Below, in pieces: positions 1-10,639 of a stretch of DNA of 64,000 bases. The stretch is from Ophiodon elongatus (Eukaryota; Chordata; Actinopteri; Perciformes; Hexagrammidae), in the NCBI GenBank assembly GCA_016806645.1, contig JACSYO010001581.1, positions 434,001 through 498,000 on the forward strand, in the 5' to 3' direction. How positions within the stretch are numbered: the stretch's first letter is position 1; the number at the start of each line of letters is the position of its first letter. Position numbers and translations under genes: made by a program. The notes beneath the pieces are model-generated. The model worked only from the letters and a program-made list of their open reading frames with translations, had not been told where the DNA came from and searched no databases.

Positions 1-554
1 TTTGTTTCAGTTTAACTTTAATGTGGTTTTGGAAAGCAGTGATGAATAGTTTGTGTTTTGGGATCTGGTTTTGGTTTGGAGAGTGATATAAAACATTGAT
101 TTGGTTATGAGTATCTTACTCTTTTAGTCTAGTTTGTTAACGAGACTAAAGCCCACCAGATAAAGTATTTAACTCTTAACACTCGGCAGAGTGAATTCAT
201 GTGTTGTGGTGGGATGTGCAGTGGATGCAGTCGTTGGTTGTGCTCAGGCTTGGGTGTAACGGATTACATTGGACAGTGGTACATAATTTGAATACAGAAA
301 CAAGGTAACTGTATTCCTATTCAATTCATATGACGTGAAGGCAGGGAGGGATTTCACAGTCTGTTAAGAGCCCGGGCTCATTGTGAAGCCAACTGAGACT
401 CAGGACAGAGCAGAAGTTGCCCTTTTCAGTCAACACATTCTCACATATCAACGCTTGGTCAGAGGCCCTATGCTTCAAACTAGGACGCTCTAGGTTCCCC
501 TCTAGCATCAGTTTTGGATGTTGAAGGGACGGCATGTCAGTTTCCACTTTCTAC
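1..554. other. Unique AT-rich sequence, no gene recognised
   Basis: The stretch is AT-rich with T- and G-rich runs at the left edge. Short frames exist on both strands, but none shows a family motif, codon bias or a splice context that I can defend. No repeat was recognised here. Confidence 0.5.
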
Positions 555-840
555 ATGCATAGTGTCTTTTCAAAATAAACCTCCGTCTTCATAGCATTTT
601 GGTTTAAGCATCGAAACTACTTAGTTAGGTTTAGGTAAAGAGCTTGGTTGACGACTTTTCTGACTAGCGTGACAAACCAGTCCCGTAACTAGTGACTCAC
701 ATGACAAAATGTCAATGTTTACTTTTAGTTTCGCACAGGACACGAACGGCGGCCTCCTGGATGAGAGTCCTGTGTTTGTTGACCCATCTACCTAGCATCC
801 ACCCGTCCTCTGTGGACTTTGTTGTTGTTTATGCTACAAC
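555..840. repeat. Probable dispersed repeat fragment, class unknown
   Basis: The block starts with a GTGTCTTTTCAAAATAAAC-type segment, continues through AAACTACTTAGTTAGGTTTA, and ends in a GC-richer part with CGCACAGGACACGAACG. The AAACTACTT..GTTAG motif recurs near 28.84 kb, and a GGTTTAGGCAACAAAACT variant occurs near 45.89 kb. This suggests one scattered family. I recognise the style from teleost repeats, but I cannot name the class and see no ends or target duplication. Confidence 0.35.
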
Positions 841-1671
841 AAGTGCTCTAACAAGGATGTGAGAGGGTTTACATTGGAGTTAGTATCAGATGCCGAGGGG
901 CACTGACCAACCGTCAGCATTTGACGAGGTAGAGGTAGAGAACAGACGGCAGTACAGGCCAATGGATCAGTTAAAAGCACAACTCAAGCAATATAGAAAA
1001 CACTGAGAGGGAGCAGGTGGAACTGGACTGGTGTAAATAATTAGGGGGTAACTGTGGAAAGTGGGAAGGAATCAGGTGACTGGGTCCAGTGGGAATGTCT
1101 GAGGTCATCGATTGAACGAATGGACAATGGTTATGATTGGGAAGCTTCATAAACATGCAAGGGCCTGCAAAGGTAACAATGGCTGAAGAAAAGCTGAAGG
1201 AGGACAGGCTAAAAGCTACCCGTAGACTGATGCAATGCTCAACAAGGCTGTGCCATTCTTCTTCAAGAAAAATGCATGTGCCAAGGTACAGACTAGTTTG
1301 AAAGATGCGATAATAACATAAAAACTCTTCAGATTGATATCGCAAGAACCTTGGTCACGGCTACCTCATCCAAGCATTTGTTAAATTAAAATGTATAATT
1401 TAATTTAATTCAACATGTGTGCTGGTCAGACACAAGATAGACAAAACACACCCTGAGTCTGCTCAGAAAGCATGCTCACAGATTCATACGGGATGGCTGT
1501 ATGGAGAGTACGCGTAATAAGTATGGAATGTCTTTGTCCACAGTGAAGAACATCTCGTCAGTGACACCAGATATTCTTTGTCTAGCTTTCCTACCACAGC
1601 TCCATATAAGGACATCTTTCTGGCCTCTTTCCAGCTCGGCAGAAATAGACAGTCTTTATAAGTAGCTTTAC
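841..1671. other. Unique sequence, no gene recognised
   Basis: Mixed-composition noncoding DNA. The 124-codon minus-strand frame at 971-1345 has no recognisable domain and an irregular, serine/leucine-rich composition, so I do not call it a gene. No repeat or RNA gene was seen. Confidence 0.5.
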
Positions 1672-2710
1672 AGATGAAAAAGTGTATATAAAATTATTTT
1701 AAGAATATAAAAGCATATTAAATATGATTATCTGTTGTCATCATATTCAGCTCATCAGTGTCCATTATATATGTATTTATTGAGTTGAATTAATAAATTA
1801 TTGTTAATGTAGACTAAAGATTAGGGATCTCTCAGTTTGATTCAGACAGTGGAATGGTTTCTTTGACAGTGCATAACATAAAAGAGTGTTTTATTATTTT
1901 TAGTACCTGCTCAACACATAACCAAGAAACTCAACATTTTTATTGTAATTTTTATTTTTTCATTGTCGAAGTGAAATTAGAAAATCTGAACTGGGACCTA
2001 AAGGAGCATTTCCGATACATCCCAAAGACCTTACGTTTGAATCAGTATTGTACGCAAGACCACCTAAACCGAGTTGGGACCAAGCCCTGACTTTGAGGGA
2101 CTGAAACCAAGACAAGACCAAGGCAGGGTAAGACCAACGCAAGACCGAGACCAAACCAGTACAAGTCCCGCACTGCATGACACTTAAAATGTGGAACAAA
2201 AAAAAGCCACTCTTCAAACTGATCTGAGATCCACATTCCCATAAAACACCAAAAGAAAACAAATGAAGATTCCTCTCCATTCACCTCTTTTATTGCCATA
2301 TATATGGTTTGTGTGTGTAACTATAAGTTTACCACGAGAAATGTCTTAATAAAATAATCAAAAGGAATTGAAGAGGTGAATTTAATGTGTGGGAATTTCC
2401 TTTTGTTTTCTTTGAGCTAACATACAAGCGAACCCTAAGTAGCTGATAATCGACATAATGATCTTTAGTCAACGCTCCTTTTCCATGTTAAGTGAGTCAT
2501 TTGGTCTGAAGCAGAACGTTTTACATCCGATCACAAATAAATCAGATAGTACAGGCAATTTAGCAATATCCACGCAGTTGTGGTCTTGACATAAAATCCA
2601 GAGTCCTCTTTGTCTGAAACTGAGACAAGACCGAAGAGAAATGCGTCGTGTGTCGAATCTGAAACGAGATCGAGACCTTCAAGTACTACAGTACTAGTTC
2701 AAAGTCCCTC
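1672..2710. repeat. Unclassified dispersed repeat, copy 1 (uninterrupted)
   Basis: This block is alignable with 3995-5195. Shared landmarks in order are AAAAGCATATTAAATATG, TCATCATATTCAGC, a TTGATTCAG segment, GTGCATAACAT.AAAGAG, a CTCAACACATAAC segment, a stretch of GAGACCAAGACC-type units, and AAAACAAATG.AGATTC.TCTCCATTCACCT. Copy 1 keeps an extra right part (about 2440-2710) with GAGACAAGACCGAAG and CGAGATCGAGACCTTCAAG. It lacks the 722-bp insertion found in copy 2, so it provides the empty site for that insertion. Open frames across the GACCAAGACC units are compositional artefacts. No transposase or RT is visible, and the superfamily is unknown. Confidence 0.7.
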
Positions 2711-3994
2711 TGTCATGATTTTGACAGCAAAAAGGAATGACTAATTGTGATCTCAGTCAGACCATATAAGCATTTTAATTTAAATTGTATTAATAAAGTA
2801 AAAAGTGAACCACACAACACGTTTCCAAGGTATTTTCTGTCATTGCTGTACAAACAGGGATTTGAGACTTGTACCCATTCATAATCGCTCTGCATCAAAT
2901 CAGCAGGTTGATATATTACAACACCAAGCAGGCTTGTACTGGACTACTTATTCTCCAGCATTGATTAATGAATCCACAACATAGAACAACCACTGTATTG
3001 TATGCGTGTTTGTGTGATTATAACCGTTTCGGTGTGACCTTGATGAAAAATCTTTACACTTTCATGCACATTAGACACCATATATGTTCAATCCATCTTT
3101 TGGCTAATCGTTATCTATTTCTGTTACTTACTTATGCCACTGCCTGGACTTGTTTCCAATTATAAGAGGGATATATCACACATCCAATCTTCACTGGTTA
3201 CCTGCAGAGAGAAGAAAAGAGTTCAGAGGAGGAGGAGGCAGATAGGTGAAGGTACAGCAGGGAGTGGAATAGACAGAAATAGAGAGGGAGGGAGGTGAAG
3301 AGGCAGTGTAAAAAGGCTGGCTATATTTCACCGGGGTCCATGGTGAAGTTGTCAGGCGGGAGTGTATGTGAGCCCGCCGGATGATAATGTGGCATGACAC
3401 TTCTGAAATGAGAGTTGGGTTGCCATGGCAAAAAGCGGGGAGGGACAGTCTCTCCAGGGGCCCAAATAAAACAAGCTGTAAATGATGTTTGATTAGGATT
3501 TAGATCATGGAAGTGTTCGGCATGGCGTTTTTGTTCTGTTTGTCTCTGAGCACCATGGTGTGTGTGTGTGCTGCTTTGGGTTGTACCCACATATCTGGGG
3601 GAGTAGAATGCCAATGATGTCCTTTATCAAATCAGATTTGGACCACTTGCCTTTACCCACTTTCAAAATTACGGATATAGTTTAATTAGACAGGCAGTTG
3701 ACAGTTTTGGCCACAAAGAAGCAGAAAAACTCAAAACTAGCTAAAAACTACTCAGGATCCATGTGTCTGTGATATAAGGTTGAAGTGGCAAAACATATTA
3801 ACAAACAAATGTTTGCTTTCCACATTGAGCAGACACTAAGCGACATTATCAACGCTTCACTTGCAGTTGTGTTGATATCCACCTGATTAATGTTAGTGCG
3901 AAAATCACTCTTCTCTCAGCTCTGTTTTGGTTTGCTGCCTCTTCATCTTTTTCTGCATTTGGGTCTTTCCCCTGTTGCCTGCTCTCCAGACTGT
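2711..3994. other. Unique sequence with a purine-rich patch
   Basis: No gene was recognised. The stretch 3210-3305 is strongly purine-rich (GAGGAGGAGG and GGGAGGGAGG runs). The rest is ordinary AT-rich noncoding DNA. Overlapping short frames at 3191-3614 follow the complementary pyrimidine bias and look spurious. Confidence 0.5.
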
Positions 3995-4370
3995 GACAAG
4001 AACGTGTATATGACATTATGATAAGACGATAAAAGCATATTAAATATGGTTATCTGATGTCATCATATTCAGCCCATCAGTACTCATCATTATTCATGCA
4101 TTAGTTTGCAATTAGTAAATAATTTTTAATGTAAACTAAATAATAATTGTTTCTCAGTTGGATTCAGGAAGTGAAATGTTTTCTTTAAAGGTGCATAACA
4201 TGAAAGAGGGTTTTTATATTCTTAATTGTACCCAGGGGCGGACTGGGGCAAAAAAGTGGCCCGGGAGTTACTGTCAGACCGGCCCACTCAATACACGGCA
4301 CGCTGCCCACTCAATGCATCGCACGTATCGACCAGTCAGTGCCACAACTTACCATCATATCACTGTCACC

Positions 4371-4420
4371 CAGGGGCGTTTCTAGGATTCAAAGAAAGGG
4401 GGGGCTTAGCCCCAAGGGGA
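4371..4420. mobile_element. Second hAT-like terminus nested in the 4.2-kb element
   Basis: The sequence CAGGGGCGTTTCTAGGATT, followed by a G-rich tract and CTTAGCCCC, is a second CAGGGGCG-type end preceded by ctgtcacc. It looks like the left terminus of a different hAT-type element. A matching right end would be expected to the right of 4420. The best candidate, near 4808 (CCTAGTGCCCGGGG), is poor, and no copy of ctgtcacc follows it. It may be only a partial insertion. Confidence 0.4.
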
Positions 4421-4528
4421 GTGGCTTGTTTGTGTGCGTAGCGCGGCGCAATTTTTTTTGGGGCCGCGGATATCCATTGTTTCAGACAGTTCACACTCTT
4501 GCTCACTGGAGACAGTTTCTAACAAAAT

Positions 4529-4548
4529 AGCTAGCTAGCTAGCTAGCT
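4529..4548. repeat. (TAGC)n microsatellite
   Basis: About five perfect TAGC units lie inside the hAT-type element. The array is self-complementary (AGCT core), so it can fold on itself. Confidence 0.85.
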
Positions 4549-5209
4549 TAGTGTTAACATAGCCCACTACAATATTCCCTTTCATTTGCCTCAATGAAAG
4601 TTGCCTCAAGTAAACCTAAATTTAAGCAGATAACAATCGTTAACAACTACAGATAGCCACATTCTGTAACTAACGTTACCTGTACTTACAATTTCACTCC
4701 GTGCATCATTTACTTTGAGCTAAACGCCTCGGCTATAATCCTGGCTGTCGTTGACGAGAGACGCTACTCGGCAGAGTGAGAAAGCCAGCGCAGCAGCCTC
4801 CCCAAGGTCCTAGTGCCCGGGGTTTATATCGTTAAGGCCGGCGATGTCAGAGGGAGGGCCGGTTGGTGATGGAGGTGGGCCGGTATTGGACCAGCCCAAC
4901 CCCGTCGGCCTACCGGGAATTTCCCTGGTATCCCCTATGGCCAGCCCACCCCTGATTGTACCCGCTCAACACATAACGGAACAATTACACCTCCTGCACC
5001 GAGACCCAAGTTAAGACCAAGACCAGAGTGTATTGAGACCGATACAAGACCAAGATTTTTTAGAACTGAGACCAGGTCAAGACCAAGACCGTCCAGTGTG
5101 AGTCTCATACTGCATGGCACACTTGATCTGAATGAGCCACATTCCCTTTAAAAACCCACAGAAAACAAATGTAGATTCTTCTCCATTCACCTATCACACC
5201 AACATTAGT

Positions 5210-5555
5210 GGTGGACGGCCGTGTTTGTTTGCAAGTCCTTGTAGGTCCTGCCAATGAACAGGCAATAGTGTCACAGTCCTGGAAATAGACATTTAAATAG
5301 AGTCCAGCTATTATTAATGCTTCTCCTGCTATGATGTGTCAAAACGTCTACAATGAAAAAGTCCCATCACAGTTTTTCTCCATTGTTAAGATGTGCTGCA
5401 GCCAACTGGGGTCTAAGCATGCAGTCTCCCCAGTCCTGGGTGGCCAGCTCAGCTGAGGGAACCGAAACGTGGAGCGTAATTGTGACGCGGCAATGTCCCC
5501 TGTGTGGAGCTGTGTGGTAAAGGAGAGCCGCCATCCAAAACATGCCACTGGAAAT
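5210..5555. other. Unique sequence, no gene recognised
   Basis: The stretch has ordinary composition. The short minus-strand frames at 5348-5582 show no family motif and run into the retroposon tail at 5561. Confidence 0.5.
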
Positions 5556-5560
5556 GCTAT

Positions 5561-5606
5561 TATACATTACATTACATTTCATTTAGCAGACGCTTTTATA
5601 CAGTCC
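5561..5606 (-). mobile_element. SINE/LINE 3' tail fragment
   Basis: The sequence ATTACATTACATTTCATTTA followed by GCAGACGCTTTTATA resembles the common fish retroposon 3' end. There an (ATTACATT)-like terminal repeat abuts a CATTTAGC.GACGCTTTTATCC segment. Read 5' to 3' the element lies on the minus strand. Only about 45 bp remain, and the body is absent. Confidence 0.55.
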
Positions 5607-6292
5607 AGATCCTGATGGAGACACTGGTTATTTCTAACAGACAAACTATACCGCGATGTAACTTGTCGAAAGGTAAACAATGCTCAAAGTCAGTTTAGCT
5701 AAAAAGCTTTGACCGCAAGGGATTTTTGTACATTGGATGTGGATGAAACGATACTTATTGCCACAAGGGACATGCGAGTGCTTGAGGCTGGGTCATCTGC
5801 TGCCATGAAGGTAGGATCGTGATTCATGACTATGAGAGTTGTGTCATATAACTTGTGTGGCTTGCGACTGGGACATAGCGCTCGGGGAAAAGTGTGACAC
5901 ATTGTTATTGACAAGCTCATGGAGAGCATGGATAGACTTTATTAGCTAAACAAGACCTAGAGAAACTTAATTATGTTAATAATGATTTTCATGGGGCAGG
6001 GGAGTCCACAACAGATCTAAACACGGGAATAGTGTGTGGCAGAATACCTGTTAGGGGCTAAGTAATATTGATATTCCGCCAGATGCAATTCTGTGTGGGC
6101 AACAATAACTGTAAGTACCGAAACCACAACAGTAATATACTGTATGGTAAACATTTTAATTACCTAAATAATGGCATTGAATTGTTCAGTTAAGTGATAA
6201 ACAACATAATCTCAGTCCAAGATGGAATGAATAGGTGTCTTAACTCCATATAGAAGCCAAAGAAGCTTTTAATATAAGAAGTGAACATAGTC
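5607..6292. other. Unique sequence, no gene recognised
   Basis: AT-rich noncoding DNA with no repeat or exon recognised. The frame at 5699-5929 has no domain signature. Confidence 0.5.
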
Positions 6293-6540
6293 GTTGTGAT
6301 GTCACCCATTGGTTTGTTGATTGATGTTTTTAAGCCTCGAGTTAAATTTTTGGCCAAAATTCTGAGGTAATAAATCATGTCAGAAGTGAAAAGGGTAATT
6401 TTCTCATAGACTTCCATTGTATTGGACGTCTTTTTGCAACCAGAGTCGCCCTCTGATGGGCAGTAGAAATAATACAAGTTTAAGGCGCCTGTCAGAACCG
6501 CAGGCTGCCGTCTGGTTTTATCAGGAAAAGCTAGAAGTGA
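6293..6540. repeat. Dispersed repeat fragment (GTGATGTCACCC type)
   Basis: The block runs from TTGTGATGTCACCCATTGG through TTTTTAAGCCTCGAGTT, a TCATAGACTTCCATTG segment and TTTTTGCAACCAGAG to AGTTTAAGGCGCC. This order matches a repeat I associate with many teleost genomes, but I cannot verify a name here. The 135-codon minus-strand frame at 6190-6597 overlaps it and is therefore unlikely to be a host gene. The ends are not defined. Confidence 0.45.
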
Positions 6541-6780
6541 CATGTCTGTTTTATTAGTGGCAGTAGTCAAAGATAACACTGGTAAAATATCCAGCAATGA
6601 AAATGACAGACATGCTGGCTAGCATACTTTCCAAAGTATAAGATCACTTTCTCTTGGATAGCCTTCGAGAATACATAATAACCATTATTTTTTAAAAATA
6701 AAAATGGCACAGATTTATATCTATAAATGCACTGAAGGAAGTTGTTAGACAATGTAGAAGATATAACATATAACATAACA

Positions 6781-7605
6781 TGCTTCCAAAGCTGTTGATC
6801 AAATGAATCATGGTAAATAATTTGTCAAACCACAAGAGTGAAGTCCCTCCATATCTGATAAGGATTTTACATGGTTGGTATTTGGATCAAACCATGCCAG
6901 CTAGAAGGGGTGAGAGTGTACCATTCCTAGTGACTAATAGGCTTCGGCAAGGTGGAATACTGTCACTTGTTCTTTTCAATCTGTGTATGGATGATCTTTC
7001 TAAAAAGTTAAAAGAGTGTAAGATGTTTGGGGAAAATCTTATTAACCATCTGATGTACGCTGACGACTGACTGACTGATTACTGGCTTACAGCAACTACT
7101 CAGAGTCTGCTCAAGTTGTGGTGTGCAGAATGACATTACATTCAACTCTAAAAGAGTATTATCATGATTGCTTGGGTCACATCGTAAGGAATGATCGATG
7201 TAATGATGAGGACGTGCAGCGCCAGTGTTGCAAACTTCATGCACAAGCTTGCATTTTAATTTAATATGTGTACAGTTGATGTTAAAACAGCTCTCTTTAA
7301 GCTCACTGCACTCCCCTTTATAAAACCCACATGTCCAGTTATAGTAAAGCAAAAATGAAAATGCTTCAGGTGACATTTAATAATGCATTCAGAATCTTGC
7401 TCAAGCTCCCAAGATGGACAAATGCAAGTCATATGTTTGTGACTTTTAATACTTGCACTTTTCATGCTGTGTTGAGTGAGTTGAGTTTGTATTGATTTTA
7501 TGTACAAAAGTATTCATAATGGCCTTAACTGAGCCAATACATAGTAACATAAGATATTCCTCTTGTCTTTGGAAACATTGGAACAAATGTCTCTATGTAT
7601 TTTAA
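6781..7605 (+). pseudogene. Decayed non-LTR retrotransposon reverse transcriptase fragment
   Basis: The block encodes the middle and end of a LINE RT palm and thumb, read in at least two frames. Near 6785 a KAVDQMNHG-like segment stands for the catalytic motif A region. At 6858-6890 there is PPYLIRILHGWY. At 6943-6990 the motif B region reads RLRQGGILSLVLFN. At 7050-7067 the motif C box HLMYADD is followed at once by an in-frame TGA. Past it, other frames give GHIVRNDRCNDEDVQRQCC (from 7175), MCTVDVKTALFK (from 7266) and MLQVTFNNAFRILLKLPRW (from about 7361), then a WKHWNKCLYV trace near 7570. Stops and frameshifts show it is dead. No endonuclease domain or 3' tail is present. The clade is uncertain, and it is not the same family as the L2-like copy at 18.5-20.7 kb. 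Confidence 0.8.
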
Positions 7606-8272
7606 TCACTGTGGACTTGTGAACTTTGCTTTGATGAGTTGGGAGCCTCTTACATGCGATGGATGGTGACACACAGCTATTTTGGACTCTCCGGTTCTCC
7701 ATTTGGTTTGCAATTATAGTGTCATCTTATATTATGATCTTATCATTTATAATGTAAGTATGATGGTCTACAAATCCTCTTGTATTAGTGTTGTTTTTGC
7801 CTGGAATCCCTGTAGCAACTGTTAGATAATTATTTCCCAATTAGCACAATCTGTTTTGGTTGGGATAGTTGCAATGATATCCAGATGAAGCTCAAATTTT
7901 AGTCATTGCTTTTCAGTTTAATGTCAGTTTTAGTTACTATTCTGCAACAAATTTAAGTTAGACAGTCACAGAGGAAATATGCTACCAAAGTTTCGATCCA
8001 CTAGGGTGTCAAGGACATAAACAAGGCTAATCATTCTCCAACCTTCATGTTTGAAAAGATCTAAATATCAGCAGAAATATTGTATTGGCCTACAAAAACA
8101 ATCCTGTGTAATTCTTCACAACGCTACCTACCCCTGATGACACAAAATATTTTCCTTTTCATGTTTTGCTTCCATCTTATCTGCTGTCTTACTCACACAC
8201 ATCGCTGTTCCTGCTGTTTTGTCCACTTCACTGTATCTTTCTTTGTTTTAGTGACACACAATATCTTTTCCT
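7606..8272. other. Unique sequence, no gene recognised
   Basis: AT-rich noncoding DNA. I see no repeat landmarks, exon-like frames or RNA genes. Confidence 0.5.
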
Positions 8273-8274
8273 TG

Positions 8275-8320
8275 CACACACATGCACACACACACACACA
8301 CACACGTACACACAGAGACA

Positions 8321-8365
<45 letters not shown>

Positions 8366-8478
8366 ACAGACACACACACACACACACACACAGAGAGACA
8401 GACACACACACACACACAGAGAGACAGACAGACACACACACACACACACAGACACACACACACACACACACAGAGACA

Positions 8479-8557
<79 letters not shown>
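8275..8557. repeat. Compound (CA)n microsatellite with GAGACAGA interruptions
   Basis: About 283 bp of CA repeats are interrupted at irregular spacing by CAGAGACAGACA and CAGAGAGACAGACA blocks (first at 8314; others near 8362, 8391, 8418 and 8471). Long His/Thr and Cys/Val frames on the two strands are read-through of the repeat and are not genes. Confidence 0.97.
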
Positions 8558-8559
<2 letters not shown>

Positions 8560-9264
8560 TGTTATCGTCCTCTCTCTCCTCTCCAACCACATCCTGTTCA
8601 ATAAACCATAATAGGATAAAGGTGTTGACGTCAGCCACCATTGAGAGAACATTATGATGTGTTTCTCCTTTTGTGCAGTCTCTCTACTGCCTCGTCTATG
8701 AACAGACTGGGGAGAAATTTATTCTCTCCTCTATTGTCTTTTAGTGTCTTCTATTCACAGCAGGGAGAGCCCTCCAGTTTTTCATTTTGTTTCCCTCCTT
8801 CATTTCTTTGGGAAAAGAAAAGGTAATGAAAATGTTCCCCACTGCATATGAAACCATGATGATAGTCATCAGTAGCATCATTTTTCACTTATTTTTCCCT
8901 GACTTGTATTGGGACATCACCATGTAGTTGAAACAAAGGAATTGGGTCTACCTAGCAATTCAACAGCCTGATTTGAGTTTAACCACACCAAACCCCAACA
9001 GACGTTAAATGTCAACTATGTGTAAGATTTGGGTCCAAACCCAACACTGGTCTCAGTGGATGAGGGCCACAGGCAATACGGGACCTGTACCGTACCTGTG
9101 ATACAGCCATGACATCACAGCCATGACATCACTGAGACTATAAACCTATAGCTTGGAGCCATCCTACGCAATTCGATTCGTATCTAAGGGGGCACAAACA
9201 ACGTTGATGCTTTTATGAAAACCTAAGAATAAATAGTTCTACATTCACTGGTTGAACAATAGTC
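8560..9264. other. Unique sequence with a short duplicated CRE-like motif
   Basis: No gene was recognised. At about 9104-9136 the block CAGCCATGACATCA occurs twice in tandem. A TATAAA-like ACTATAAACC lies at about 9138, and AAGAATAAATAG sits near 9230, immediately upstream of the repeat block at 9265. This order resembles a retroelement promoter with a poly(A) signal, but no LTR ends could be defined. Confidence 0.4.
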
Positions 9265-9515
9265 TGTTTTGGATCCGAAGGAGAAGTGGATAACTTGCCC
9301 CGTACTCCGCTAACTTTAACCTGTAGAAGGAAGATTCACAAACCTCCCAGCCTCTTCAGAGGAAGAGAAGGATAACTTTTACGCCCGCTCTCTTCCCGTT
9401 CAGGTCAACATTTTCCAGTCGTAAGGGAGAAAATTCCCTTAACTTCTGAAGAATTCCGCTGCCATATGGAACCAGTGAAGCTCCGGCTCACGAATTAAAT
9501 ACAGAAATTCGACAT
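9265..9515 (+). repeat. Unclassified repeat, copy A of an inverted pair
   Basis: Shares a block with the reverse complement of 12872-13175: TGTTTTGGATCC, GGATAACTTG.CCCGT, TTTAACCTG.AGAAGGAAGAT, and further on GAAGCTCCGG. The core of about 75 bp aligns clearly. The remainder is diverged, with indels. It may derive from a retroelement leader or LTR, but no coding trace supports a class. Confidence 0.6.
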
Positions 9516-9978
9516 TCGAAATAAAATAAAATATTGAGAATGAGAATAATGACTGTGGGAATGGGTGGTTACCAAACAAATTAATTAATAATTAACTAAA
9601 AGAGAACAAAAAACAGAAAATGTATTCACGACAAAAAAAGATAAGATGAATAAATAGTCAAAGAATAATAAATACTTTGGTTGACGGGCGAATGGGAAGT
9701 TGTCAATAAGGGGTAGGTTGGGAATTTATGTCAAATTTATGTTATAAACTGTTTTTATTATCAACATTGTCAGAAATAAAAATGAGAAAAAAAGAAATTA
9801 AATAATTTCAGTAATATAATTTTGACAGCAGTAAGAACAATGACCAAACTGAAAAAGCACAGAAAGAATGGAAACTAGAATAATATAATATGCTATGATA
9901 TAGATAAATAATATATAATTAAAAAGACAGGACCGCAATCAATAATTATAATTATATATGTATCAAATATTATAATTG

Positions 9979-10013
<35 letters not shown>

Positions 10014-10602
10014 GGATTTCAATTAGTGCAATACATTTTGAATTTTGTACTTAACATACAATGCTGTGTAGTTTTTGGAAGGGTTAAGGTTGTTTGGATC
10101 ACAAGTCAGAAACAATCCTACATAGCCACCACTGGAATAAACTGTAAATAAATGAACTAAATATTAATATTGAAATGCATCTTTGGTTTCTTTAGAAAAC
10201 TCAAACTCTGTAAACAAAATTCGATAATCACTTTCCAACCATTTGAGGTCGCTAAGGTGCACAATTGCCTCATCCAGTATTAATTATAAGCTTTGATTAT
10301 ACAGTAAAGTGTCCTCCACAAATGTCTCTGCCCATCTTGTACTTTCTTCAATCTTTTCTTCTCTTCTGCCGTTCCCCTTCAACCCAGGCTGCTAATGAAC
10401 TGCTTACCAAGGCTGAACTAATCAAGGCTGACTGCTCTCTGTCAGTGTCAATTATACAGCCCACCCTCCCATCCCATCTCCCTCTCACTCCTGCTCTACA
10501 TCTCCCTTACAAAGGGTTGGCAGGGACCAGACTTTTCTTCTCTGCTATAAATTGAAAAGTAACACAAGAATGATGGGATAACGACACTCCAGCAGACACT
10601 GT
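9516..10602. other. AT-rich sequence, no gene recognised
   Basis: Very AT-rich from 9500 to 10150, including a (TATG)n microsatellite. The 96-codon frame at 10265-10555 has no domain signature and a pyrimidine-rich bias. No exon is called. Confidence 0.5.
9979..10014. repeat. (TATG)n microsatellite
   Basis: TATATATG passes into seven TATG units, ending at GTGG. It is a simple repeat in an AT-rich setting. Confidence 0.9.
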
Positions 10603-10636
10603 GGGGGTCGGGGTCGGGGGTCGGGAGGGGGGGGGG
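10603..10636 (+). other. G-run cluster, potential G-quadruplex
   Basis: Five G-runs of 5, 4, 5, 3 and 10 bases are separated by TC, TC, TC and A. This fits the canonical G3+N1-7 quadruplex pattern with very short loops. It stands out against AT-rich flanks. A function is not shown. Confidence 0.7.
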
Positions 10637-10639
10637 TTA

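Larger units (their letters stand above)
4233..4954. mobile_element. Non-autonomous hAT-type DNA transposon, 722 bp
   Basis: The left end reads CAGGGGCGGACTGGGGC. The right end, read on the other strand, is CAGGGGTGGGCTGGCCATA. These are imperfect terminal inverted repeats of the CAGGG type used by hAT elements. The element is bracketed by a perfect 8-bp direct repeat attgtacc (4225-4232 and 4955-4962), the length expected of hAT target duplications. The paralogous empty site is copy 1 of the host repeat (about 1902-1915). No transposase frame is present, so movement would have needed a partner element. The interior contains a second hAT-like end at 4371 and a TAGC microsatellite at 4530. Confidence 0.85.
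3995..5195. repeat. Unclassified dispersed repeat, copy 2, split by a hAT insertion
   Basis: Second copy of the repeat at 1672-2710, in the same orientation. Left part 3995-4232 matches copy 1 from the AAAAGCATATTAAATATG landmark to the attgtacc site. Right part 4955-5195 resumes with CGCTCAACACATAAC, passes through GACCAAGACC units and ends at CTCCATTCACCTAT. The gap is filled by an element with its own inverted ends and 8-bp duplication. The right part of copy 1 (from about 2440) is missing here. Confidence 0.7.

Noticed and set aside
1960..2299. Overlapping minus-strand frames of 85-106 codons
   Set aside because: They arise from the GACCAAGACC units of the dispersed repeat.
4800..4830. 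Right end of the nested second hAT (CCTAGTGCCCGGGG)
   Set aside because: Poor match to the left end and no copy of ctgtcacc beside it.
6190..6597. 135-codon minus-strand frame
   Set aside because: It lies across a dispersed repeat and shows no domain.
8080..8657. Long His/Thr and Cys/Val open frames on both strands
   Set aside because: They are read-through of the CA microsatellite with no unique domain. The same applies at 14003-14444, 49148-49456 and 52823-53026.
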